Assembly: GCF_020509005.1 (NCBI RefSeq)
Contig: NC_063019.1
Span: forward strand, 2,728,001 to 2,792,000
Direction: 5' to 3'
Origin: Fulvia fulva
Taxonomy: Eukaryota > Ascomycota > Dothideomycetes > Mycosphaerellales > Mycosphaerellaceae
Length of the DNA stretch: 64,000 nucleotides
Within the stretch, counting starts at the first letter, position 1. Each line of letters opens with the position of its first letter. The translations under genes and the position numbers were made by a program. Positions 1-10,061 of the stretch are shown here, one piece after another. The notes under the pieces are model-generated. The model worked only from the letters and a program-made list of their open reading frames with translations. It did no database searches and was not told the DNA's origin.

Positions 1-1068
1 CGACGTGCTGGAGGTCACTGCCAGAATTGTCTCGGATGTGGCATCACTGGGAGGAGTCGCGTTGCCAGCCTGCTTCTCGGCCGCTTTAGGTTCTATAGCT
101 GGGTTGGCATGCAAGGTCCTCTCATCCAGCGCAGCTTGCATCTCTCGCACAATCTTCTTCCTTCTGTACGGCTCGAAGATGGCGATCTGCGTCAACAGTA
201 GCAAGATGTTGAGCCCCATCAGACCGAAAGTCACCCATGTGCTGTTTCTTCGAATGGTGTCGCTCCAAATCTGCTCTTCGTGATACTGCTTTCTCTCCAA
301 CCTTTCAAGAAGACTCCGCGCATCCTCAAGGCTCCGCTCTGCGCTTGCGAGATTATCCTTCGCCGCTTGTACATCCTGATCATTCAAATGTTCGGACCGC
401 ACAAGGCTCATGTACTTTTCCAGATCTGATGGACTCCAGGAGGACTTGCGTTCGAGCAGAGCTACAATCTCTCGTTGTGCTGACGTCTGCTTCGCATATG
501 CTTCATGATGCCGTGACTTTGAGTCTTCCACTTCTGAGTGCAGACTCCTGACTTTCTGCTCCTGGTCGATGATCTCCTTCCGAAGTGCTTCGATGCCAGA
601 GTAGTCTGTTCCCGTATACTGGTTTATATGCTGGCTCGCCAACGAAGCTCTTGCCAGTAGGGAGTCCAGTATCTTTGACGTCCTTTGCGATAGCTCCGAT
701 CGTTTGTTTGCCGTGTGCGAAGGCAAAGTGGTGGACGACGATGCTGGGGTGCTCGTTTCGTGGGTTTCAGTCTCGACCTTGTCCTTCGGTAATCTAGTCT
801 CAGCTTCAGCTGTTGTGGTGACGGGCTCAATCGGCCTCTTCGTCTCAGTCGATTTGTCGTCCAGACGTCGGAATGTGCTCGAGAACTGCCGCTTCCACAC
901 TGCAGCTCCCTCAATGTTTCCACCCCAAGTCCTCCTCGCGTCCAATCGACTTCGACATTGTACACAAGTCCAAGCCTTTGTCGCTGTCGAGAAGGCTGTC
1001 CGCGTGTCTCTCGACGCCCATCTCGATATCTCGACACCAACACGGGCACTTGGCCGCACAATGTCCAT
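1..1068 (-). CDS. SHE9: She9/Mdm33 mitochondrial inner-membrane protein, 3' end cut by window
   Basis: Single open frame of 356 codons that runs off the left edge of the window, so the C-terminus is missing. The first in-frame ATG after an upstream stop is at 1068. The N-terminus is Arg- and Ser-rich with few acids, as expected of a mitochondrial presequence. A long helical coiled-coil-like stretch follows (about residues 160-275, with motifs such as EALRKEIIDQEQKVRSL). After it comes the family signature: IWSDTIRRNS, then a membrane segment (TWVTFGLMGLNILLLL), then IFEPYRRKKIVREMQ. She9/Mdm33 family proteins sit in the mitochondrial inner membrane and are needed for normal mitochondrial shape; that role is known for the family and inferred here. 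The gene is transcribed divergently from the HAD phosphatase, with about 195 bp between the two starts. Confidence 0.9.
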   Translation of the reverse strand, partial: MDIVRPSARVGVEISRWASRDTRTAFSTATKAWTCVQCRSRLDARRTWGGNIEGAAVWKRQFSSTFRRLDDKSTETKRPIEPVTTTAEAETRLPKDKVETETHETSTPASSSTTLPSHTANKRSELSQRTSKILDSLLARASLASQHINQYTGTDYSGIEALRKEIIDQEQKVRSLHSEVEDSKSRHHEAYAKQTSAQREIVALLERKSSWSPSDLEKYMSLVRSEHLNDQDVQAAKDNLASAERSLEDARSLLERLERKQYHEEQIWSDTIRRNSTWVTFGLMGLNILLLLTQIAIFEPYRRKKIVREMQAALDERTLHANPAIEPKAAEKQAGNATPPSDATSETILAVTSSTS

Positions 1069-1263
1069 CTTTGATGCAGGTTGAGAGCTCGACTTGAGTT
1101 TCACTCGGGAACGACAACATCTGCCGGCTGCAAGGTTCTCTAGCCGACATGGTGGCTCACCAAAAGTCGCAGAGCCGCATGATCAGCAACAGAAAACTGT
1201 CAACGTGAATTACATTCTGTTTGCACAGGCCTACTACCGAATACACCGAATTTGATTGTCAAG

Positions 1264-2191
1264 ATGGTGTCCGCACCAGTGTCTGACCTTAAGGCCATGA
1301 ACGAGCCGTTCAAGAACCCAAAATTCATCTTCTTCACGGACTTCGATGGCACAATCACATTGCAAGATAGCAATGACTTCATGGTATGGTGAATAACTTT
1401 TTAAAAGGTAGGACATGGTTGACCAATAAGCCAGACCGACAACATTGGCTTCGGTGGCGACAAGCGACGACAAGGCAACCGCGATGTGCTCGAAGCCAAG
1501 GATACATTCCGGTAAATGGCACCTCAGCTTCATTGCTGCGACTGGCAGCTAACATAGCGCGAGGGACTCTTTCCGCAAGATGATGGATTCCGTCACCAAG
1601 CCATTCCCAGAGTGTATCGATTACCTGGTCTCCAACATCAAGCTCGACCCTGGCTTCAACGAGTACTTCCAGTGGGCGTTGAAGAACGAGATCCCGACAG
1701 TGGTTGTATCTTCCGGCATGGAGCCTATCATTCGGGCCATCTTGAAGAACCTCATCGGACCTGACCATGTCAAGCTCGATATCATCAGCAACCAGGCAGA
1801 GGCCCGACCAGGAAAGTCGATTGATCAAGAAGGCGGCTGGCAGATCCAGTACCACGATGAGAGCAGTTTCGGACATGACAAGTCCTTGACACTGCGACCC
1901 TACGCACAGCTGCCAAAGGATGTGAGACCGACGCTGTTCTACGCAGGCGATGGTGTTAGCGACCTGTCAGCAGCCAAGGAGACAGATCTACTCTTTGCAA
2001 AGCAGGGCCATGACTTGATTCGATACTGTGTCAAGGAGGACGTGCCCTTCACTGTCTTCAAGGATTGGCATGATATCCATTCCGTGGTGAAGAAGATTGT
2101 GGCTGGTGACATCTCGGTCCATGATGCTGCGAAGCAAGGCTGGGAGGACTATAAGAGTGGTGCTGCTGGTGTCAATGGCAAGCCTTTGTAG
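1264..2191 (+). CDS. HAD-superfamily phosphatase (phosphoserine phosphatase-like)
   Basis: Three exons: 1264-1383, 1435-1511 and 1558-2191, giving 276 residues. Intron 1 (gtatgg..ccag) and intron 2 (gtaaat..atag) restore a continuous frame. The HAD nucleophile motif DFDGT lies at residues 26-30, and the acidic C-terminal motif FYAGDGVSDLSAA near residue 220 supplies the metal-binding aspartates. SSGMEP in the middle matches motif II. Members of this fungal family are usually called phosphoserine phosphatase-like or methylthio-ketopentene phosphate phosphatase-like hydrolases; the true substrate cannot be read from sequence. A second in-frame ATG twelve codons downstream is a possible alternative start. 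No signal peptide or membrane segment is visible, so a cytosolic enzyme is likely. Confidence 0.85.
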
Positions 2192-2526
2192 AAGATACGG
2201 AGCCATGTGCTGGTGCTGCATTGCATGGTCCGGAGATGATAGACATAGAACAAACTTAGCCGGCTGTGACGCCGGGTCGCGCTCAACGCAAGCGACAATG
2301 AATAGAAGAGATACGTTCACGCGTCGCCACATATCCCTCTCTCCGGTGTGAGCAAAAAGATATCTTGGGAAGGAGTAGAGCAGACAGATAGATACCTTAA
2401 TGTTATAGAACGGATCACGGCCCACCTTGCCGAACAAAGTCCAAGCTCAATCCTCCTCCAAGTGCCATCTCGAATCTCCAACCCACCATTCCCCATCACC
2501 ATTACCACTCCCACAGCACCACAACA

Positions 2527-3101
2527 ATGGCCTCCAAACTCCTAACCTCCCTCCTGAGTCTGCCAGCTCCCACGCGAACAACCTTCCTCGCGCCCCGGAC
2601 AACCCTCCTCCGCCTACCCACAATCGCGACCCGCTCCTTCACCTCGAGCATCCCTCACCGCGCAACCTACAACCAAGTCCTCCGCGGCTGCCGCATCGGC
2701 CAACGCGCCCGGAAACCCACATCACCCCAACTGGCGCGAAACCATAGACCAGAGATGAAAGGCGTGTGTCTGCGAGTGGGAACGACGAAGCCCAAGAAGC
2801 CTAATTCGGGAGAGAGGAAGGTTGCGAGGGTGAGATTGAGTAGTGGGAATGTTATTACGGCGTATATTCCGGGTGAGGGACATAATGTGCAGCAGCATAG
2901 TGTTGTGCTTGTGAGAGGTGGGAGAAGTCAGGATTGTCCGGGCGTGAAGTATCATCTGGTGAGAGGGGCTATGGATTTGGTGAGTTCGATAAGATTTGGG
3001 GATGGGGTGTGGATGGATGTGCTAATGTGGTGTAGGGTGGTGTTGGTAATCGGGTTACGAGTCGATCGAAGTATGGAACGAAGAAGCCGAAGACGAATTG
3101 A
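2527..3101 (+). CDS. Mitochondrial small-subunit ribosomal protein S12 (uS12m)
   Basis: Exons 2527-2979 and 3036-3101, giving 172 residues; the intron has gtgagt at its start and tgtag at its end. The first 45 residues are Leu-, Thr- and Arg-rich and end in RSFTSS, a typical mitochondrial presequence. The rest is canonical uS12: [12 protein letters not shown], the invariant [20 protein letters not shown] around the decoding site, [19 protein letters not shown], and in exon 2 [16 protein letters not shown]. The protein is part of the decoding centre of the mitochondrial small ribosomal subunit. Exon 1 uses many C-ending codons in its first half and many T- or G-ending ones in its second half, a shift in base use without an obvious cause. 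Confidence 0.93.
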
Positions 3102-3893
3102 TCGCGCTGCGAATCGTCTTGAAGAGGTCATAGTGCCTTCAGCAGTGTTCGCGCCTCGAGAGAAGAACAGCAGGCATCGTACGGTGGCCTTTGAACAGAA
3201 TGGTCGATCTGAGAGATATTGGGCAGCCTGTCAGCGAGATGCCTTCAAGTACAGATGCTAGTGCAGCAAGCACAGCAGGAGAAAGTCACGGTCGTACCGT
3301 GGGCAGTCTTGGCCTATGTTCACGGTATTTTCGCCCCGTGGCAATGCCAGATCCCACGGCTACTTGACTGCAGCGTCCAAACATATACTGGCCATGGTTC
3401 GATGACAGATTCGGGCACGAACACAATCGCAGAAATGTACTTCAACGACGCCCATCGAGAGGCAGCACAGCTTGCACAAGCACTACGTGGAACCGCATCG
3501 ACGGATTATGAACACCCTGTGTAACGGTAGCATCAGCATTCGACTTGTAAGCTATGTACATAGACACAATTGCCGCGGCTTTGACGCGATCGGCAGCAAC
3601 GAGGACAGCTTCGATTCAGTCAAACTTATGGCCTTTCTCGTCAGAAATTTCCGTTCGAGTCGAGTCAAGTCAGCAGGCCCGGTATGATGGCCATGCCGGT
3701 TCAACATCCTGGACCGTGAACTGTGAACGGCATGTGTTTGAGCAAGCACTTGCTCGACTTGATGAGTCCCAGTAAACTTTACTTCGGCGACTCAAGCAAT
3801 CTGACGGCCGAGATCCATGACAACATCCTGCCTTTTCCCTTACTTCAACCTCATCTCGCCACGTTTTCTTGATCATGTCTTCACAGCCCAGTA
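3102..3893. other. Intergenic, no gene supported
   Basis: About 790 bp between uS12m and the MBOAT-like gene, both on the plus strand. The open frames here are short, lack recognisable motifs and do not join through plausible introns. It probably holds the uS12m 3' UTR and the promoter of the next gene. I see no tRNA or repeat. Confidence 0.5.
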
Positions 3894-5048
3894 ATGGCCA
3901 CTCACAGTGTGCTACTGCTCAGTGGCACGGCTACAATTACGACCCTATCGCTTATCGCTGTCTACCGAAGCCAAGATGATGCTTCCGTCTCCATCAGCAG
4001 GACGTCATGGCAAGGCATCACAATATGGGCAGTGAGAAGCATTACACTTCATACGCTAGCACTACTATCCTTATCATACTCAGCATCAACAAAACAGAGC
4101 ATTCTGGCGAAGAAAGACCCCTCAGCCCATGACCTACGCAAGATGGACAAGCTCTCATCTACCAGCATCTTCAACACCATGAGAGTCATTGGGACAATTG
4201 CTAGCTTACATCTTCTGGCGATACCATTACTCTACCCAAACGATGGACCTCTGCAACAAGTCTCGCTCAGAGTAGCTTGCTTCTTCTTCGCGTGCAAACT
4301 TTTGGATCTCACTTTGGCACGAGCGCATAAGCCACCAACCAGGCTGAAGAATGGAAAGGCAATACACATCCAGACCGCAGCAGAGCGCCTGTCATACTGC
4401 TGGCTCCTTCTCTCCCAGTGTCGGTACCATTCCTTCGACATCGCAGTGGTTGAGAAGAACCGCACGGGACCCGCTAAGAAGTCCATCCAATACGGCATTC
4501 CACTTGTCATCGTAGTGATGACGTTCCTCTTCCCGATCGCGGAAGTCTTGATCCTCTTCGCTTTGGTCGCGATCCAGTTCGGGCTGGAAGGATGCCACCT
4601 GATACTGGACCCGCACTTTACTCATCCACTATTCTGGCAACCTTTCGCAGCACCCTCCATCTCGGAGTTCTGGAGTACGCATTGGCACCAGGGTGCTAGG
4701 CCCCTCTTGTATTCGTTAGGATATATGCCAGCGAACGCAATCTGCGGGCGACTTTTTGGGAAGAAAGCAGGCAGGATCGCGGGCGTGCTGGCTACGTTCA
4801 GTCTTAGTGGGATATGGCATGGATGGTGTGCTGCTGCTCTGTCGAAGAATCCCTGGAGAACTGCGCTAGGGCTTTGGGCGATGTTTGTGGCTCACGGTGT
4901 GCTGTGTATACTGGAACGAGTGATTTGGGGGAAGCAGCAGGGTAGTATCGTGCAGAGGGTCACGATATGGGGTATTGCTTTGCTGCTTGCTGGGGCGTGG
5001 TTGAGGGACTCGCTGGTGAGGTCCAGGTTGGAGTGGCCTGTGTCATAG
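3894..5048 (+). CDS. Wax-synthase / MBOAT-like membrane acyltransferase
   Basis: Intronless frame of 384 residues with about eight hydrophobic segments spread along its length. Two motifs are diagnostic of the wax-synthase-like branch of MBOAT proteins: SISEFWSTHWHQ at residues 255-266, and SGIWHGW at 305-311 with the conserved membrane His. Enzymes of this class transfer an acyl group from acyl-CoA to a hydroxyl acceptor in the ER membrane. In fungi many members lie in secondary-metabolite loci, but the neighbours here (a ribosomal protein and Argonaute) do not suggest a cluster. The acceptor substrate cannot be predicted. The start is the first ATG of the frame and directly precedes the first hydrophobic helix. 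Confidence 0.82.
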   Translation: MATHSVLLLSGTATITTLSLIAVYRSQDDASVSISRTSWQGITIWAVRSITLHTLALLSLSYSASTKQSILAKKDPSAHDLRKMDKLSSTSIFNTMRVIGTIASLHLLAIPLLYPNDGPLQQVSLRVACFFFACKLLDLTLARAHKPPTRLKNGKAIHIQTAAERLSYCWLLLSQCRYHSFDIAVVEKNRTGPAKKSIQYGIPLVIVVMTFLFPIAEVLILFALVAIQFGLEGCHLILDPHFTHPLFWQPFAAPSISEFWSTHWHQGARPLLYSLGYMPANAICGRLFGKKAGRIAGVLATFSLSGIWHGWCAAALSKNPWRTALGLWAMFVAHGVLCILERVIWGKQQGSIVQRVTIWGIALLLAGAWLRDSLVRSRLEWPVS

Positions 5049-5100
5049 TATGGTATACCACTCACCACAGAGCAAGATGGCGCAGAAAACATGTTGGTGT

Positions 5101-5242
5101 TGGGCAACTCCAGGTTCGAACTGAGATCCTCCTGCTCAGCCCTTCTCTCACCACGATTTTAAGAAGAGATCGCGGCTATCAGCGAAAGGCCGACTTCGCG
5201 GAAGTACATCGAGCTGAGGCTCTTCCATTGAGCTAGTCGCCA
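5101..5242 (-). tRNA. tRNA-like sequence with intron, possibly a tRNA relic
   Basis: On the minus strand a D-arm/A-box (TAGCTCAATGGAAGAGC) and a T-arm/B-box (AGTTCGAACCT) stand in the correct order, flanked by GGCGAC and GTTGCC, which can pair as an acceptor stem with one G-T. A five-base stem, TCAGC with GCTGA, could be the anticodon stem if about 60-70 nt between them is an intron. Against a functional gene: the first acceptor pair is mismatched, the T stem has one mismatch, and the anticodon register is unclear (CGA for Ser is one reading, without the usual class II variable arm). It could be an intron-containing tRNA, a decayed copy, or a tRNA-derived short element. Confidence 0.4.
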
Positions 5243-5363
5243 ACAGGTTCGGGGGCAGGTCGGGCTTGTATAGTCAGTTGCGAATGAAGGGATGGTAAAG
5301 CCGAAGACGTCAAATGTAGAGATACACCATCACCAAAAAGACTACGGGCTAAAATAAAAATAC

Positions 5364-5503
5364 ACTTGCTAAATGGCAGCCAGCCGGGCTGGTACGCCAA
5401 CATAATGATCCCATCGAAGGGCCTCTCCAAGATCCAACCTCGACGCTTCCTAGCAACAGCGCAACTCGCAAAATAGCAGCCAGCCGGACTGGAACGCCAA
5501 CAT
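5364..5503. repeat. Two direct 40-bp repeats exactly 100 bp apart
   Basis: The segments 5364-5403 and 5464-5503 align over 40 bp with about five substitutions. Both contain GCAGCCAGCCGG followed by CTGG and ACGCCAACAT. They lie just beyond the 3' end of the Argonaute reading frame, in what is probably its 3' UTR or the spacer to the tRNA-like sequence. Confidence 0.8.
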
Positions 5504-5577
5504 CAACTCGTCAGTAAGGACAGGACGCTCCCCATAGGGAGATATGCACGCAATATCCGACGCTCATCCTTCCTCTC

Positions 5578-8500
5578 TCACAGCCAGAACATCGTCGTAT
5601 TCAGATCGCGGTGCCACGGATTCATCCTCCACCTACCAAAGCTCATAGGCAGCGCACCTGGAACACGCCAACATCTAAAGTAGTCGCGGTCCTCGCCAAC
5701 ATGCTTCGCGTGTGCTTCCATGTAGTCCAGATGAGTCTCTCCCTGATTCTTACGGCGGAAGGGATAGTCGATGTTGGCCGGGACATAAGTCTCAAGCGCC
5801 GTCTCAGCACCAACCATGAAGTGACGAATGTATGCTCGGCCGCGGTCGCAGAGCCGGTCAGCATAATATGCCGGAGCACAGTAGGACACTCCACGAGTGG
5901 CGCGGGCGTAGGCATAGCAGAAGGTGTGGGTGATGTCTTGTAACTGGTCGATCGAGAGGCCCATACCGTTCTGGATGACGAAGTAGTGCGCTGAGCGGCC
6001 GGTGCCTTTAATGGGTTCGTGGGACTGGAGATAGAAGTCCATGCTACTAGGGTGAGTGATCTTTCGGTCGACTGCGAGACCTGGTTTCACGTTTGAGTTG
6101 TATTTGTCCGGTTGTCCGGGTGGGCCTCCTATGACGTCTTTGTTGCTGGTGGCGTAGAATCGCGTATTGTGGCGCTTGCCAACTACGACGAAAGTTATCT
6201 CGCATGGGTAGTTGTTTCGTTGATCAGCGACCTCTGTCGCCCATGTCTGCCACGCCTCGGCCTCCTTCTTGACCTTGGTCTCCTTGGAATCGGATTTGCC
6301 GAAGTCGACTCCAGAAAATGGCAAATCTGGTGGACTTCTGGTTGCCTTTGACTGAAGACGCTGCTTGAGGGCGTTATCGGCCTCGTTCATGGCGTTCTGG
6401 ATCTGAGGTATTTCGCGTGTTCGGACCATGTCGTACTGCGACTCACTGACACCATCGCGATAGAACAAGATTTTCTTGGGAAGTTTATTCCCATGCTTAA
6501 GCGCCCACGACAAAACCCGCTCGAACACCATGCCCTGCAGGTTGCCAATCTCTTCCTTGCGACCACGTTGTAGACGCATAGAGCCTTGATAGAGCATGAA
6601 GTCGTTGTCAATGGTGCCAACAACGGCAGCCACAGAGGGCGTGCCATCTAGACAACCCTTGCTTGGATGCGCAACATCGGCACCAAGGACGATGGTGTCA
6701 GCTTGAGATGTGCCCTTGTCCTTGAGAGCGAGCAAAGAGGTACTATTCAGCTGATGAGGATAGTTGGCAGCTTTGACGTTGAACTTCAGCGCCACGTTAG
6801 ATGCCTTCTGAAGGTTGAAATGTTTGGGTCCCGATAGCTGGTCGTGCTTGTTTCTGACAATGCAGACTGTGTTGATACCGAGCTTCAGATCGCCAACGCG
6901 CTTGATGCAAGCGTAATCATCATAGCTCTCGTGTTTCATCACAACCAGCACGGTAGGCCCAAGGACTTCCTTACCGTTCTCTTGGGCAGTAAGGTGGCGT
7001 TTAACGGCCGTGATTTTGCGCATGCTGTCTTCAAACGCTTTTTCCCACTCCGAAGTCAACGAATCAATGCTGTAGGGAAAGCATCTTCTCACGTCGTCAG
7101 GTATGTTCGCAGTGCTTGCAACACCATGAAGATGCAGCTGAGTTTTCAGAGTTGGGTAGAACGTATCAGGCAGATCTCTGGTTTTAGCGTCACGCAGCTC
7201 CACAACCAGCAGCTCGTCCATCTTGTTGGTTGTGTTGAAGAATGTAGCTCCTTCCAAGTTCCATCGTGCGTTGCGCACAGTGAGATCGCTAGGTGGTGCT
7301 CGGCCTTTGCCGCCTCTGGGTGTTATCCTCAAATAGTTGACCTTCGGTGGAGTCAGCCAGTGCGCGTCTATTTCCACAAAGTCGGTGCCAGCTCTCATGC
7401 CTACAGAAGCATGCTGCAAGAATTGCTGAGGACCTGCAAAGCCAAAGTGTGTCAGGCCGCCACGGATGTGCTTTGGAGTCTGACCGATGGTCAGAAGATC
7501 ATCTCGATGCGGTATCGGGTTGCGCAGCGCCGTCTTGATCATGTCGCCGGTTTGCTGTCCTGTCAGGCGGCTCTTGAATGGAGTTCATGGCTCAATCTCG
7601 AGCTGACTGGCGGGGATCCATTCTTCCAAGGCTGGAAGCTTAGTGGGATCCTTGCCAGTGTTGATGGCCCAATCATCGGGATCGAGGTTGACTGCAGTGG
7701 TGGGAAATTCTGGGAGCCGTCGATATGGGTGGTTATGTGGCACTGTGTACCAAGCGTGAACATTGGTGACACTAGTGAATGTTCGTCTAGGAGGCTGGCT
7801 TTTGATCGGTAGACCCACGCTGTGTATGAAACGGTGTCGTGTCGCTGGTCTCTGAGAATTGAAAATGGCAGCACCGTATCTGATGCGGACTTTGGCGCCT
7901 TTCAGAATCTGCTTGATTTCTTTGACACTCCTGCCAAGATCGATCGATCGTCTGATGCAATGTGCCACAGTGATGCTCGCGAAGAATGGGGAGGTAGCGT
8001 GATTGATGTTGATGAACATGCTATTCACACCTGGCCTAGCAGATAGGTAGTAGCCAGACATGGCGTTGACGGTCAGTCGCTGGGCAGGGTCAAGCGCAAC
8101 AGAGCGATTTTCGAAAGATCTGTTGAGGCCAGACTGTGTGAGATCGTTCTGGTTGGGTCCGACCAGTGTTCGAGCATGACTTGTAAGGAACGCGTTGTAA
8201 CCTCTGGTGAGGATGCCAGGAAGACTATCGTCGAAGCGTGGAGCATTCTTGTCGTAGAAGAGCTCTCCAATATCCACTCCAGCGATTGGGACGGTTCGAT
8301 TGTGGCTCACAGTCACACGCTCAACATCGAGTGTCTGCCCCATTTCGTTGTCGTACTGTAGACCAGGGTCTGGACCCTGCAATGGCTGAGGGACGTGGGT
8401 GGGATCAGTGGCATGGAATAGTGGTACTGTAGACCAGATCAAGTCTCCATCCGTCACCCAAGCATTGGCGTTGGCTTGAATCTGCGCAGCCCACAGCCCG

Positions 8501-9573
8501 TCATTTTGGGATAAAGTCTCGATGACTTTCTTTTGGTCCCATTGTCTCTTGATATAGATCGGTTCATTGTGCTGATTGAACCCTCGCCGCATCTCCACAG
8601 AATATACGATGATCTGCTTCGGAGGTGTGAATTTGAGATGATTGGTGAGAACTTTGCCTTTACTGCCTTTTTGAGCATATGCAGTGCGAAGACCCAGCTT
8701 GTGAGCAATCTTGTTGAGCTCAGGTTTCTTCTGTGTGTCGTTTGGCTCGGCGCCACCTTTGGTGTGGATGACGATACGACCATTGCTTAGTCCAGTCTCG
8801 AGTTCACGATGAGCCAATTTGTTGACATATGGAACTGGCGAGATGTTGGTGACATTCTTGAGCGTGACGCTCGTAGCTTCAGCAGTGTCAGCTGGTGCTA
8901 TGATCGGAACACTGGATGCCGTGTTCGTGACCTGGACCACATTCGCTGCATTGGCTGGAACAAAACGAGCTGCGGTTGGCGGTCCAACAACTCCTGGAGT
9001 AACCTGGGTGAATGGTGCGGTGGTCACAGCTGGTGCAGATGGTGCAGCAAGAGTTGGCAATGGAGCTGGAGCAGGCATTGTAGGCGCTGGAGAAGCCATG
9101 ACTGGAGCAGGAGCCGCTACTGGAGCAGCAGCCGGACGGATAGGCAAAACCATCGGAGCTGGACCAGAAGACGATGCAACAGGAGCACTTGGCGCTGGTG
9201 CATTCGGTAGCTTGCCCTTGTTGTTCTTTTTCTCAGCCGCAGGATAAGCCTTCGAAGCAGCAGCCTCCAGCATAGACCTGTTGATTGAATGACCTTGGAA
9301 GGTAGCACCAGATCTAGCGTCAGCATCAAGAGCATGAGCCTCAGCGATGAGGTCCTTGCAGACCTGCTCATCGCTGAAATCCAAAGCCGGAGGGACGTCG
9401 CCAGCTGAAAAGTCTGGCCAGAGGACCTTGAGATTCTTCTTCCTGTCGAGAGGGAATTCCTTGAGACATTTGCTGAGGTTCGCCCCGTGGTTGTTGGCAG
9501 CCAATTCTTCGTCCTTTGGGCAACGAAGACATAGCGTCTTGCTCTTCTTCTTGTTGGGAGCCATTGTGTTCAA
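5578..9573 (-). pseudogene. Argonaute with one in-frame TGA
   Basis: One frame of about 1,330 codons encodes a full Argonaute, interrupted only by TGA at 7587-7585. Reading from 9573, it has: a short Cys-containing N-terminus; an Ala/Pro-rich linker (about residues 120-200); ArgoN; the L1 segment with TLVGPNQNDLTQSGLNRSF; a PAZ-like region; L2; then after the stop MID (LTGQQTGDMIKTA onward) and PIWI. PIWI catalytic acids are visible in GADVAHPSKG and FYRDGVSESQ, with a candidate Glu finger in RKEEIGNLQG. The last position, usually His, is Asp in APAYYADRLC, so the set is DEDD rather than DEDH. No ordinary intron removes the TGA; a 48-nt GTCAGC..CAG intron would keep frame but would delete conserved linker. 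I call it a recent nonsense allele, with readthrough or a sequence error as alternatives. Confidence 0.75.
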
Positions 9574-10061
9574 GACTTCTTCTTGATTGATGCTTTCTTA
9601 TTCTTTCTGTGCTTGTGCTTGAAGACCTGAGGATTGTAGAAGAATGAAGGGGAGGGTGTCCAAAGGAGGATGTGAAACGATCTGATGCCTCTCATCTAGA
9701 CGGATCTGGCACGAGCATATATGTGCGACGATCATCTTCAGATTGTGCTTGCTGCTGTGCAGCACAATCGTACTGGACATTGTGATGTGAGACAATGTCC
9801 TGGTTTGCTGCATAGTTGCTTTCATGCTGGTTCATGCATGAAGCGCTCCGGCTTTGTTGAATCTGCAGGACGTGATTGTGGTACCTGCGATCCACAGCTG
9901 GTGCCTGAGACGGTGAGTAACGTTAGTAGAATCGCAAAGAATGCAGAGGTGCCTAAGGATGGCGGAACCGTTGCACCTCAGTGCAGAGGTGCCTCAGGGT
10001 GATGTCGTCTCGAGGCTGCAAATGTGAGCTACACATTATCATTGACTCTACATACCATCGC
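9574..10061. other. Argonaute upstream region with hairpins and a direct repeat
   Basis: Spacer of 488 bp between the Argonaute start and the Dbp4 stop, both on the minus strand; no gene is seen. It has a 9-bp inverted repeat GATTGTGCT / AGCACAATC (9741-9769), a second one GGACATTGT / ACAATGTCC (9775-9800), and two copies of TGCAGAGGTGCCTMAGG (9942-9958 and 9982-9998). Confidence 0.6.

Noticed and set aside
7540..7620. Normal intron explaining the Argonaute stop
   Set aside because: Only GTCAGC-type donors exist and the sole frame-keeping choice is 48 nt, with its branch site too close to the acceptor and loss of conserved linker residues; kept only as an alternative.
6844..7812. Plus-strand frame of 322 codons
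   Set aside because: Antisense to the conserved Argonaute MID and PIWI coding sequence, with no motif of its own.
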